Source: Oscillospiraceae bacterium (lineage in GTDB: Bacteria > Bacillota > Clostridia > Oscillospirales > Ruminococcaceae). From it: a stretch of 46,296 nt of DNA. The translations under genes were made by a program, and so were the position numbers. Below the pieces are notes generated by a model that saw only the letters and a list, made by a program, of their open reading frames with translations, did no database searches and was not told the DNA's origin. The stretch is taken from positions 1 through 46,296 of the forward strand of contig JAFXBK010000079.1 in the NCBI GenBank assembly GCA_017521825.1, in the 5' to 3' direction. Below are positions 17,368-23,964 of this stretch, in pieces; the first letter of the stretch is position 1; each line of letters begins with the position of its first letter.

Positions 17368-19901
17368 ACGAAATTTTTCTTAAAATTGCCGAAATTTCCG
17401 CAACAACCTCCGTGGTTATTCTTTTGGTTGCGGTTCTTTCAAAAATAATAGATAAAAAATTTATTTCCGGGTGGAAATATTGGATTTGGCTTATAATTGC
17501 CTTAAGGCTTATGGTTCCGTTTAATCCGGGAGCGGAGCTTTTTGAAAAAAAGGTGGAGGTGGAAGTTCCGAACGTGAGCATCTATGTCCCGGCGGCTTTT
17601 TCCGGCGGAACAAATTTGAGCACGCCTTCGGAAATCGTTCTTCCGGAGCAGAATTATGATGCTCAAACTTCCGGAATTCCGGAAGATAAGGTTGTTGCTC
17701 CGACAAAAAGGGAAGCGGAAGGAAGAGAAAAAACAAGCCTTCTTAATGCAATAACCTTTGTCTGGATCGGCGGCGCGGCAATAATGTTCCTTTGGAACAT
17801 CGGCACGTATATCCTTTTCAGGAAGGTTACTTTAAGCCGAAGCTTTGGCGCAAACCAGGAAACAAAAAGAATTCTTTCGGATGTAAAAGCCTCCCTCGGA
17901 ATTGAAAAAGAAATAAAAGCGCTTGTTTGCAAAAATGTAAAAAGTCCGATGGTTATGGGCTTTTTAAGCCCAAGGCTTATCCTTCCGGGCGAGGATTATT
18001 CCGAAGAATCCCTTCGCTTTATCCTTCTCCATGAACTTACCCATTATAAACGCCGCGATACCCTTTACAAAGCTTTTATGCTTCTTGTAAACGCCGTCCA
18101 TTGGTTCAACCCGGCGGTCTGGCTTATGAGAAAACTTGCGGATTCCGACCTTGAGGTTTCCTGCGATTCAAAGGTTGTAAGCGGCGCGGACCTTGCAACA
18201 AGAAAACGCTACAGCGAAACAATCCTTTCCTGCGTCCACCGGGAAAAAGTGGCCTGCGCGGTTTTCTCCACCCATTTTTACGGCGGCGCAAAAACCCTTA
18301 AAAAACGCTTTGCAAACATTCTGAGCACGGAAAAACGCGGAAAAGGAAAAATTGCTTTTGTGTTGGTGCTCGTTCTTGCGCTGGTGCTCGGCGGAACCGC
18401 TTCCTGCACCGTAAGCAAAGCTCCTACCGAAGACCAGATTCGTGAACTGGTGCTCAAGGCGGACGCGGTTTATCAACCCGGGGACGATTCCGTTCTTGAA
18501 ATTGTAAGCTATGAAAATTATATCGATGAAATCTATTATGACGAAATCGGGAATTTTGAAGAAGCGGTTTTGGAAATTTTTTCCGAAAAAGGAATCGAGC
18601 AGATTTTAAGTTCCAAGGAAAAAGTAAACTTTAAACCCGCCTTCTTTGAGGAAAATGGAAGATATTACCGTTACAGCGCCATGGCGGACAGCGACGCTAC
18701 CAATTATTATTACAGCATAGAATATGCCGGCGTTGAGGAAGAAAAGGAAAACAGTTTCCGCTGTGCAATAGGACATTATTCCAAAACAAAATCCGGCGAA
18801 ACGGAATTTACCGAAAGCTATGTAACAATCGTTCTTGAGGACGGAAAATATCTTATCGAGGATTTTGATTCCAAGCGCTTTACAACCGAAGAAATTCCGG
18901 AAGAACCTACTGAAGAACAGGAAAATTACGAGTGGGCAACAGAACAGCAGTCTGCAGAAAGACTTTATAATTATTTCCATGCAGAATATATTTCGTTAAT
19001 TTCGAAAAGGGTCGAAAGCTATAAAAACGGAACTTTTGTAGAGGTGGAAAACCATCACGCGCCTTATCGCGAGGATTTTCCGCCGGTTGAAAATCTTCCC
19101 GAAGCAAATGAGGGCAATGTTATTCTTGCCTGGAGAAATACTGAACAGATTGATGCAAACAGCTGGAGCGATGGGGCTATCAATTATATTTATATCATTG
19201 ATGAGGAACATGCGATTATTTTCGAACCTGTTTTCTTCGTGCAAAATGACGGTACAGAAGAACCCGGATTTGCTAATACCGGATATTATGGTGAAAATGT
19301 TGCAAAATGGGTCTTGAGTACTTATGACGGGTATTACGGAAGCAAACTTTTGCTTTATGAACCGGAACTTATTGCCGGCCATATTGCCGCCCTTAACCAG
19401 CTCAGCTACGGAAATTACGGCGCAATCTGCGAAGAACGCTACGGAACCTTCCTTTTTAAGGAGCGCCCGGAATATCTTTCGGATAAACCTGATGATATAG
19501 TTTACGGACCGGTGACGTATGATGGCGTAACGGATATGCATGAGGGTTATTATCTTGATCCGTTTGAAAGAACTGTTCAGGAAGTTCTTAATTTTTCCTC
19601 TGTTGAGGAAATGTATGAAAATATGGAACAGTATATTTCCGATGATTTTCTTTACAGAGGATATAATTCCGGCTTTATGGAATTTGGCGGAAAACTTTAT
19701 AAAGCTGTAGGAAACATTGGAAGTATCGGAATAACTTACGGCAACAGCAAAATTGTTTCCGAAACGGAAAACAAGATGACCGCAGAAGCGGAAGTTTATG
19801 CGGCCCTCTCCGGCGAGAGAATCGGCGACGCCACCATCGAATTTGAAAAATTCGGCGAGGATTGGAAAATTACCGGGGTAATTGACGAAATCGAATATTA
19901 A
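17364..19901 (+). CDS. blaR1: BlaR1-type M56 metallopeptidase sensor with an unusual ectodomain
   Basis: This is a sensor protease of 845 residues. The first 350 residues are the M56 module, with membrane helices and the zinc motif HELTHYKRRD (HExxH). The VNAVHWFNPAVWLM segment and the DLEVSCD Glu ligand follow. A hydrophobic stretch ending in LVLGGTASC (about 328-350) leads into some 490 extracytoplasmic residues. These do not show the SxxK and KTG motifs of the penicillin-binding BlaR1 sensor. They contain repeated acidic, Tyr-rich modules (about 355-520 and 520-845) of a kind seen in clostridial surface or IseA-like domains. The ligand is therefore probably not a beta-lactam. Start TTG follows AAGGAGG. 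Confidence 0.9.
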   Translation: MNEIFLKIAEISATTSVVILLVAVLSKIIDKKFISGWKYWIWLIIALRLMVPFNPGAELFEKKVEVEVPNVSIYVPAAFSGGTNLSTPSEIVLPEQNYDAQTSGIPEDKVVAPTKREAEGREKTSLLNAITFVWIGGAAIMFLWNIGTYILFRKVTLSRSFGANQETKRILSDVKASLGIEKEIKALVCKNVKSPMVMGFLSPRLILPGEDYSEESLRFILLHELTHYKRRDTLYKAFMLLVNAVHWFNPAVWLMRKLADSDLEVSCDSKVVSGADLATRKRYSETILSCVHREKVACAVFSTHFYGGAKTLKKRFANILSTEKRGKGKIAFVLVLVLALVLGGTASCTVSKAPTEDQIRELVLKADAVYQPGDDSVLEIVSYENYIDEIYYDEIGNFEEAVLEIFSEKGIEQILSSKEKVNFKPAFFEENGRYYRYSAMADSDATNYYYSIEYAGVEEEKENSFRCAIGHYSKTKSGETEFTESYVTIVLEDGKYLIEDFDSKRFTTEEIPEEPTEEQENYEWATEQQSAERLYNYFHAEYISLISKRVESYKNGTFVEVENHHAPYREDFPPVENLPEANEGNVILAWRNTEQIDANSWSDGAINYIYIIDEEHAIIFEPVFFVQNDGTEEPGFANTGYYGENVAKWVLSTYDGYYGSKLLLYEPELIAGHIAALNQLSYGNYGAICEERYGTFLFKERPEYLSDKPDDIVYGPVTYDGVTDMHEGYYLDPFERTVQEVLNFSSVEEMYENMEQYISDDFLYRGYNSGFMEFGGKLYKAVGNIGSIGITYGNSKIVSETENKMTAEAEVYAALSGERIGDATIEFEKFGEDWKITGVIDEIEY

Positions 19902-19919
19902 AAACAGATTTTATATTTT

Positions 19920-19955
19920 AAAAAAGCGGCGGGAACAATTCCCGCCGCTTTTTTG
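19920..19955 (+). terminator. intrinsic terminator of blaI-blaR1
   Basis: AAAAAAGCGGCGGGAA / TTCCCGCCGCTTTTTT stem and T run. Confidence 0.93.
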
Positions 19956-20022
19956 TTCAAAAAATTTAAATTGATTTTTCTGTGATATATGGTAAAATAG
20001 AAAATCCGAAGGAGGGATAAAT

Positions 20023-20676
20023 TTGCAGTATCTTATAACTTTCCTTGAAGGAATAATTTCCTTTATTTCACCCTGCATGCTTCCGATGCTTCCGATTTAT
20101 GTTTCATATTTTGCCGGAGGCGCGGAAAAAAAGGGGAATATATTTAAAAGAGCAATTTGCTTTGTGCTCGGTTTTACCGTTGTTTTCAGCGCGCTTGGAC
20201 TTTTTGCCGGAACCATCGGTTCTTTTATAACAAAATATCAGACAGCGGTGAACATTGTTACCGGTGCCGCGGTAATCCTTTTCGGATTAAGCTATCTCGA
20301 AGTTTTCAGCCTTCCGTTTTTTAAAGGAATGGGCAGCATCAAAAAGATAGACAGCGCTTTCGGCGCGTTTTTGTTCGGAATGATATATTCAGTAAGCCTC
20401 ACACCCTGCGTAGGCGCTTTTCTTGGCTCCGCCTTAATGCTTGCTTCAAATTCCCAAACGGCCTTACAGGGGCTCCTGCTTCTTGTGGCGTATTCCCTCG
20501 GACTCGGAATTCCGTTTGTTTTTTCGGCGGTTCTTCTCAACAAACTTTCCGCCGCCTTTGATTTTATTAAAAAACATTACGGAATAATCAACAAAGCCTG
20601 CGGAATTTTCCTTATTGTTGTGGGCGTTTCTATGATGTTCGGCGTTCTTAACGCGCTTCTTGCGCTTTTTAATTAA
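20023..20676 (+). CDS. ccdA: CcdA-type thiol:disulfide electron carrier
   Basis: This is a 217-residue membrane protein with six predicted helices (DsbD transmembrane / CcdA family). It carries reducing equivalents from cytoplasmic thioredoxin across the membrane. The two redox cysteines are in FISPCMLPMLPIYVSYFAGG and SLTPCVGAFLGSALML. The start is a TTG placed eight bases after GAAGGAGGG. A promoter of form TTGATT-16-TAAAAT lies just upstream. The TlpA-like gene follows by 13 bp and is the expected electron acceptor. Confidence 0.94.
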   Translation: MQYLITFLEGIISFISPCMLPMLPIYVSYFAGGAEKKGNIFKRAICFVLGFTVVFSALGLFAGTIGSFITKYQTAVNIVTGAAVILFGLSYLEVFSLPFFKGMGSIKKIDSAFGAFLFGMIYSVSLTPCVGAFLGSALMLASNSQTALQGLLLLVAYSLGLGIPFVFSAVLLNKLSAAFDFIKKHYGIINKACGIFLIVVGVSMMFGVLNALLALFN

Positions 20677-20689
20677 AGGAGTTGATTTT

Positions 20690-21247
20690 ATGGATAAAAA
20701 GGTAAAATATGCAATAATCGTCCTTTGCGCCGCGGCGGTTCTTCTTGCGGCGGTTATCGGTTACGATTATCTTTCCGCGAATTATAATAACGAAGTTCCT
20801 TCCGAAAACGGTTCTTCCTCCGAAGCGGTTATGGCCCCGGATTTTACCGTTTATGATGGGGAAGGGAATCCGGTAAGCTTTTCGGATTTTGAGGGAAAAC
20901 CGGTTGTAATAAATTTTTGGGCAACCTGGTGCGGCTATTGCGTAAAAGAAATGCCGGCTTTTGAAAAGGCCGCCGCAGAATTCGGCGACGAAGTTGTTTT
21001 TATGATGATAAACGTTACCGACGGCTATCAGGAAACCAAGGAGGAAGCCGCGGAATTTATTGCGGAAGAAGGCTATACCTTCCCGGTTTATTATGACCTG
21101 GATCTTTCCGCCGCAAACGTTTACGGAGCGGGTTCTCTTCCGGCGACCGCATTTATTAACGCAAAAGGCGAACTTGTTCACGGCCAGCTTGGAATGATGA
21201 GCGAAGAAAGCCTTTACGGATATATCGAAAAAATTCTTGAAAAATAA
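20690..21247 (+). CDS. membrane-anchored TlpA/ResA-like thioredoxin
   Basis: The 185 residues have one N-terminal membrane helix (about 5-24), then a Ser/Glu-rich linker. The thioredoxin fold has the active site FWATWCGYCVKEMP (CxxC) and the cis-proline loop GSLPAT. The insertion between strands 1 and 2 is typical of TlpA/ResA proteins that reduce extracytoplasmic disulfides. The ATG at 20690 follows AAAGGAG; an in-frame start further upstream lies inside ccdA and lacks a ribosome binding site. With CcdA it makes a complete extracytoplasmic thiol-reducing pair. The client protein is not evident. Confidence 0.94.
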   Translation: MDKKVKYAIIVLCAAAVLLAAVIGYDYLSANYNNEVPSENGSSSEAVMAPDFTVYDGEGNPVSFSDFEGKPVVINFWATWCGYCVKEMPAFEKAAAEFGDEVVFMMINVTDGYQETKEEAAEFIAEEGYTFPVYYDLDLSAANVYGAGSLPATAFINAKGELVHGQLGMMSEESLYGYIEKILEK

Positions 21248-21596
21248 AAAAAGCGCCCATCCGGCGCAAACATAAACACAAATGAAATGACCCTTGAATT
21301 ATCGCATCTTTCACCTACGATAAAGCAAGGGTCATTTCTGTTCTATTTTAGTATCTAACATCAATTTGACCTCTCTTTCTACAGTTTAGGACATTCTTCT
21401 CGTTGTCTTTGGCTGATTATAATTTCCGGACGCTTCTTACTTTAAGCCTATTAAATAAAACGCGTTAATCAAAAGTTGGGACATGATTTTATGCCGGGAA
21501 TTTTTTTACCAAAGGTGGTAACGGTTTTTCCTCTGAAAGCTTTTTAAAAATTTAAGCTTTCGTTTTTTAATTGTACATTGGAATCATCCTTTCTGT
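21245..21596 (-). ncRNA. tandem structured RNA, copy A (unrecognised family)
   Basis: The leftward promoter is TTGAAA (complement of 21626-21631), 17 bases, TATATT (complement of 21603-21608). The transcript of about 350 nt begins with a conserved leader (CAGAAAGGATG...ATGTACAA), then a GAAAGCTT/AAGCTTTC hairpin. Near the 3' end are AGAGAGG and a nine-codon ORF, MLDTKIEQK (21361-21332). The ORF's stop lies in the base of a 13-bp stem (21284-21296 with 21326-21338), capped by the invariant loop AGGTGAAAGATG. An intrinsic terminator GCGCC...GGGCGC plus T7 ends it near 21245. I do not recognise the family. Confidence 0.75.
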
Positions 21597-21696
21597 GACT
21601 TAAATATACCACTCTTTTTCCGGATTTTCAATCCGCAAAATTGCACTAAGTTAAAGCGATGAAGTTATGCAGAACACAGAAATTGTTTTTGGGATA

Positions 21697-21761
21697 TTGA
21701 CATTTGTCCGCGGTTGGAGTATATTATAAATGTTGGGCGGCCAAAAAGGCCGTCTTTTTTT
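21697..21761 (+). promoter_or_regulatory. rightward promoter running into a terminator, unit A
   Basis: TTGACA (21697-21702), 17-base spacer, TATATT (21720-21725), then only about 9 bases to the hairpin GGCGGCC/GGCCGTC (21735-21754) and T7. A transcript from here would be about 30 nt, little more than the terminator itself. The arrangement is repeated in units B and C with different stem sequences. Confidence 0.7.
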
Positions 21762-21773
21762 GTTCCCAGGCAA

Positions 21774-22132
21774 CAAAAAAGCGCCCGCCGGCGCAAACAT
21801 TTAAACAAATGAAATGACCCTTGGATTATCGCATCTTTCACCTACGATAAAACAAGGGTCATTTCTGTTCTATTTTAGTATCTAACATCATTTTAACCTC
21901 TCTTTCTTTTTATTCGGATGTTCTGCTGCTGCCTTCGTATGTCAATTTTTTTCTTGTTCCCTTTAACACTTCTTTTGTCTTTCTTTTCCCCTTAAGCGGG
22001 TTGATCTTTATGCCGGAACTTTTTTTATCGTTCTTTCCGAAGGTCAGCAAAAAAGGTTTTTAACTCAGCTTTTCTTTTCTTCTTTCTGAGTTACCAATGT
22101 TCTTCATGGAAATTGGCTTTCATCCTTTCTGT
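21774..22132 (-). ncRNA. tandem structured RNA, copy B (unrecognised family)
   Basis: The second copy is most like copy A at its 3' end. The leftward promoter is TTGAAA (complement of 22162-22167), 17 bases, TATATT (complement of 22139-22144). The leader repeats ATCACAGAAAGGATG. A different 5' hairpin (ACTCAG...CTGAGT) occupies the same place as in copy A, and GTTCCGGCATAAA is shared with A in the middle. The mini-ORF is MLDTKIEQK with one optional extra ATG (21891/21888 to 21859) behind AGAGAGG. The terminal stem pairs 21811-21823 with 21853-21865. The terminator is GCGCCGGCGGGCGC plus T6. Confidence 0.75.
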
Positions 22133-22241
22133 GATTTAAATATACCACCCTTTTTTGGTATTTTCAATCCGCAAACCGCACGAAATTAAAATAATTTGTT
22201 TGTGCAAATAAAACAAATAGCGCCTAATTTGTTGAAAACTA

Positions 22242-22306
22242 TTGACATTTATGTTATGTTTTGCTAAATTAAATATGTTGTCCGGTTCAAAAACCGGGCA
22301 TTTTTT
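22242..22306 (+). promoter_or_regulatory. rightward promoter running into a terminator, unit B
   Basis: TTGACA (22242-22247), 17-base spacer, TAAATT (22265-22270), then the hairpin GTCCGGTT/AACCGGGC (22280-22299) and T6. The segment before the -35 (AAAACTATTGACA) is shared with unit C. Confidence 0.65.
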
Positions 22307-22324
22307 ATTCGGAAAATTTTGCAA

Positions 22325-22647
22325 TAAAAAAAGCCCCTTCGGGCAAAATAAAAAACCGTAAAATAGAAATAACCCTTGACCGAATGCATCTTTCACCTGC
22401 ACCAGACAAGGGTTATTTCTGTGATATCTTAAAGTCTAACATTTTTCAACCTCTCTTTCTATATGATACCGAAGCCTTCGTATCACTATCAAATAAGTTT
22501 CCGGGGTTTGCCTTTTTTTCTTGCACTTCTTCTAACAGCTTTTTTTGGAAACTTTTTTCAGCCGAAGGTCATTCGATCCCTTTCTTTGAAAACCCTTCTT
22601 TACGAGTTTTCAAATTTTCATTTGTACATTGGAATCATCCTTTCTGT
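22325..22647 (-). ncRNA. tandem structured RNA, copy C (unrecognised family, most diverged)
   Basis: The third copy is transcribed leftward from TTGAAA (complement of 22677-22682), 17 bases, TATATT (complement of 22654-22659). It keeps the leader ACAGAAAGGATGATTCCAATG, a 5' hairpin of new sequence (TTTGAAAAC...GTTTTCAAA) and TGACCTTCGG. It also keeps AGAGAGG and the nine-codon ORF MLDFKISQK (22442-22413, stop TAA). The terminal stem pairs 22366-22378 with 22407-22419. Compared with A and B it carries a matched G-C to A-T change, so pairing is preserved. The loop AGGTGAAAGATG is unchanged. The terminator is GCCCGAAGGGGC plus T7. Confidence 0.75.
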
Positions 22648-22757
22648 AATTTAAATATACCACGCTTTTGCTGTTTTTTCAATCCGCAATACCTTACGAA
22701 TTTAGCGGCAATTCTTTGTATAAATAGTATAAATAAACAAATGAATGTTGAAAACTA

Positions 22758-22823
22758 TTGACAGAACGCACACAAAAGTGGTATATTAATATCGTTAGGT
22801 CGGCCTTTTGGCCGACCTTTTTT
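22758..22823 (+). promoter_or_regulatory. rightward promoter running into a terminator, unit C
   Basis: TTGACA (22758-22763), 18-base spacer, TATATT (22782-22787), then the perfect stem GGTCGGCC/GGCCGACC (22798-22817) and T6. The implied transcript is about 30 nt. Confidence 0.7.
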
Positions 22824-22824
22824 G

Positions 22825-23049
22825 TTAAATTTCCTTAGCAAGTTTAAGAAGATAATTCATTTTTGCCCGCTGGGCGTTTTGTTCATAAATCGCGGATTCC
22901 AGAAGATATTCGTCCGTTGCAAGGTTAAAAACGGTTTCAGTTCTTTTAATTTCCGCCGAAAGATTTTCGATATCTTCCCGAAGGCGATTTATTTCCGCTT
23001 TTCTTTTTTCCAAAAGTTTTTTTGCCTTCCGCTTTTCAAAAAAATTCAT
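22825..23049 (-). CDS. DUF2508 family protein
   Basis: This is a 74-residue, mostly helical and highly charged protein with no signal or membrane segment. The N-terminal coiled-coil-like part (KKLLEKRKAEINRLREDIEN) leads to TVFNLATDEYLLESAIYEQN and a final YLLKLAK. These match the usual DUF2508 (YaaL-type) pattern, in which an F/Y-N-x-xT-D/P-E block precedes an A-x-YE helix. The ATG at 23049 follows GCGGAGGCG on the minus strand. The family function is not known. It is a single gene, upstream of the three tandem RNA units in the same direction. Confidence 0.8.
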   Translation of the reverse strand: MNFFEKRKAKKLLEKRKAEINRLREDIENLSAEIKRTETVFNLATDEYLLESAIYEQNAQRAKMNYLLKLAKEI

Positions 23050-23115
23050 AAAATTCGCCTCCGCAATAATCTTATGAAAAAGTTTTGGCGGCTATGATTT
23101 TTTTATTCAAAAAGT

Positions 23116-23144
23116 TTGACAAAAACGGATTATAACGCTATAAT
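23116..23144 (+). promoter_or_regulatory. sigma-A promoter of the tRNA-Pro locus
   Basis: TTGACA (23116-23121), 17-base spacer, TATAAT (23139-23144). It points into the truncated tRNA copy first; the complete tRNA lies about 210 nt further on. Confidence 0.85.
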
Positions 23145-23163
23145 ATTAAAGCTGTAATAAAAT

Positions 23164-23200
23164 CGAGGTGTAGCGCAATTGGTAGCGCGCCTGCTTTGGG
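23164..23200 (+). pseudogene. 5' half of tRNA-Pro (duplicated fragment)
   Basis: The bases 23164-23200 are identical to the first 37 bases of the complete tRNA-Pro at 23358, through the anticodon TGG. Then the sequence departs. It cannot fold into a tRNA. It sits directly behind the promoter, where the original tRNA must have started. Confidence 0.88.
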
Positions 23201-23357
23201 CAAAAACTGTGAAGCGCGTCCTGTGGACGGAAAAGTGAACAGTTTTTGGCGCAGCGGTCAAAAATTTCAAGGTGAATACCGCAGAAATTTTTGGGAACCG
23301 CAAGAGGGCGGACAAAGCAAAGCGCTGATTCCGTTTTTTTATTGCAGAACAGAATAT
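23201..23357 (+). repeat. palindromic insert between tRNA copies
   Basis: This is a stretch of 157 bases with no gene. It has two stem-loops, CAAAAACTGT...ACAGTTTTTG (from 23201) and AAAAATTTC...GAAATTTTT, and ends in a GATTCCG plus T7 stretch. It is flanked by the 37-bp direct repeat of the tRNA 5' half. It looks like a small non-autonomous element or an integration scar in the tRNA gene. Confidence 0.6.
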
Positions 23358-23433
23358 CGAGGTGTAGCGCAATTGGTAGCGCGCCTGCTTTGGGAGCAGG
23401 ATGCTGCAGGTTCGAGTCCTGTCACTTCGACCA
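23358..23433 (+). tRNA. tRNA-Pro (TGG anticodon)
   Basis: A complete cloverleaf: acceptor CGAGGTG/CACTTCG, D-loop AGCGCAATTGGTAGCGC, anticodon stem CCTGC/GCAGG with loop TTTGGGA (anticodon TGG, reading CCA and probably other Pro codons). The T arm is CAGGTTCGAGTCCTG and CCA is encoded. Confidence 0.97.
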
Positions 23434-23440
23434 GATTTAA

Positions 23441-23477
23441 AACAAACCGCCGGTTTTACCGGCGGTTTGTTTTTTTG
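23441..23477 (+). terminator. terminator of the tRNA-Pro transcript
   Basis: AAACAAACCGCCGG / CCGGCGGTTTGTTT stem followed by T. Confidence 0.92.
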
Positions 23478-23563
23478 CCCGGTGTGAAAAAATAAATCGT
23501 CTTGCAAAAATCAAATTTTTATAGTAAGATACAGGTATAGTAAACGGAAAGGGGGAGTTTTGG

Positions 23564-23935
23564 ATGCAGATCAGACAGTCCGGGGAAGATTATCTTGAAG
23601 CCATTCTTATGATCCAGAAAAGAAACGGTCAGGTCCGCTCCATCGATATCTGCAACGAACTTGGCCATTCCAAACCCACCGTTTCCGTCGCCATGAAAAA
23701 TTTCCGCGAAAACGGGTATATCAACATGGACGAAGATTATATGATAACCCTTACGGAAAAGGGAAGGGCGATTGCCGAAAGCGTTTATGAACGCCATATA
23801 ATAATTTCAAAATTTCTTATGGCAATCGGCGTTGATGAAAAAACCGCATTGGAAGATTCCTGTAAAATCGAGCACGATTTAAGCGAAGAAACCTTCCGCT
23901 GTATGAAAGACCATTACAAAAAAATAACCGAATAA
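23564..23935 (+). CDS. DtxR/MntR-family metal-dependent regulator
   Basis: This is a 123-residue winged-helix repressor without the SH3-like third domain, the size of MntR-like proteins. The N-terminus SGEDYLEAIL has the Asp and Glu that bind metal in MntR, and the helix-turn-helix is SKPTVSVAMKNFRENGYI. The second metal segment reads DSCKIEHDLSEE, with Cys-x-x-Glu-His as in DtxR, where Bacillus MntR has Glu. The metal (Fe or Mn) is therefore open. The start follows AAAGGGGGAG. It is monocistronic, with a TTGCAA-17-TAAGAT promoter and a strong terminator. No target is evident next to it. Confidence 0.92.
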   Translation: MQIRQSGEDYLEAILMIQKRNGQVRSIDICNELGHSKPTVSVAMKNFRENGYINMDEDYMITLTEKGRAIAESVYERHIIISKFLMAIGVDEKTALEDSCKIEHDLSEETFRCMKDHYKKITE

Positions 23936-23964
23936 AAAACGCGGTCGTCCGACCGCGTTTTTTT
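23934..23964 (+). terminator. terminator of the DtxR-type gene
   Basis: AAAAAACGCGGTCG / CGACCGCGTTTTTT stem with T run. Confidence 0.93.

Noticed and set aside
16978-21247. ccdA and the TlpA-like gene as part of the BlaI regulon
   Set aside because: A strong terminator (19920-19955) and a separate promoter without TACA/TGTA dyads lie between them.
21284-21338. Plus-strand reading of the tandem RNAs (C/U-rich loop CATCTTTCACCT as an anti-Shine-Dalgarno)
   Set aside because: On the plus strand there is no terminator after the hairpin and no promoter directly before it, while the minus strand has promoter, mini-ORF and terminator in order.
21244-22823. CRISPR array or type III toxin-antitoxin repeats
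   Set aside because: The repeat unit is about 530 bp with promoters and terminators inside; there are no short regular repeats, cas genes or toxin gene.
21244-22823. Retron or diversity-generating element
   Set aside because: No reverse transcriptase is encoded in the window.
23196-23495. 99-codon open frame across the tRNA-Pro
   Set aside because: It runs through the tRNA and its terminator and has no ribosome binding site.
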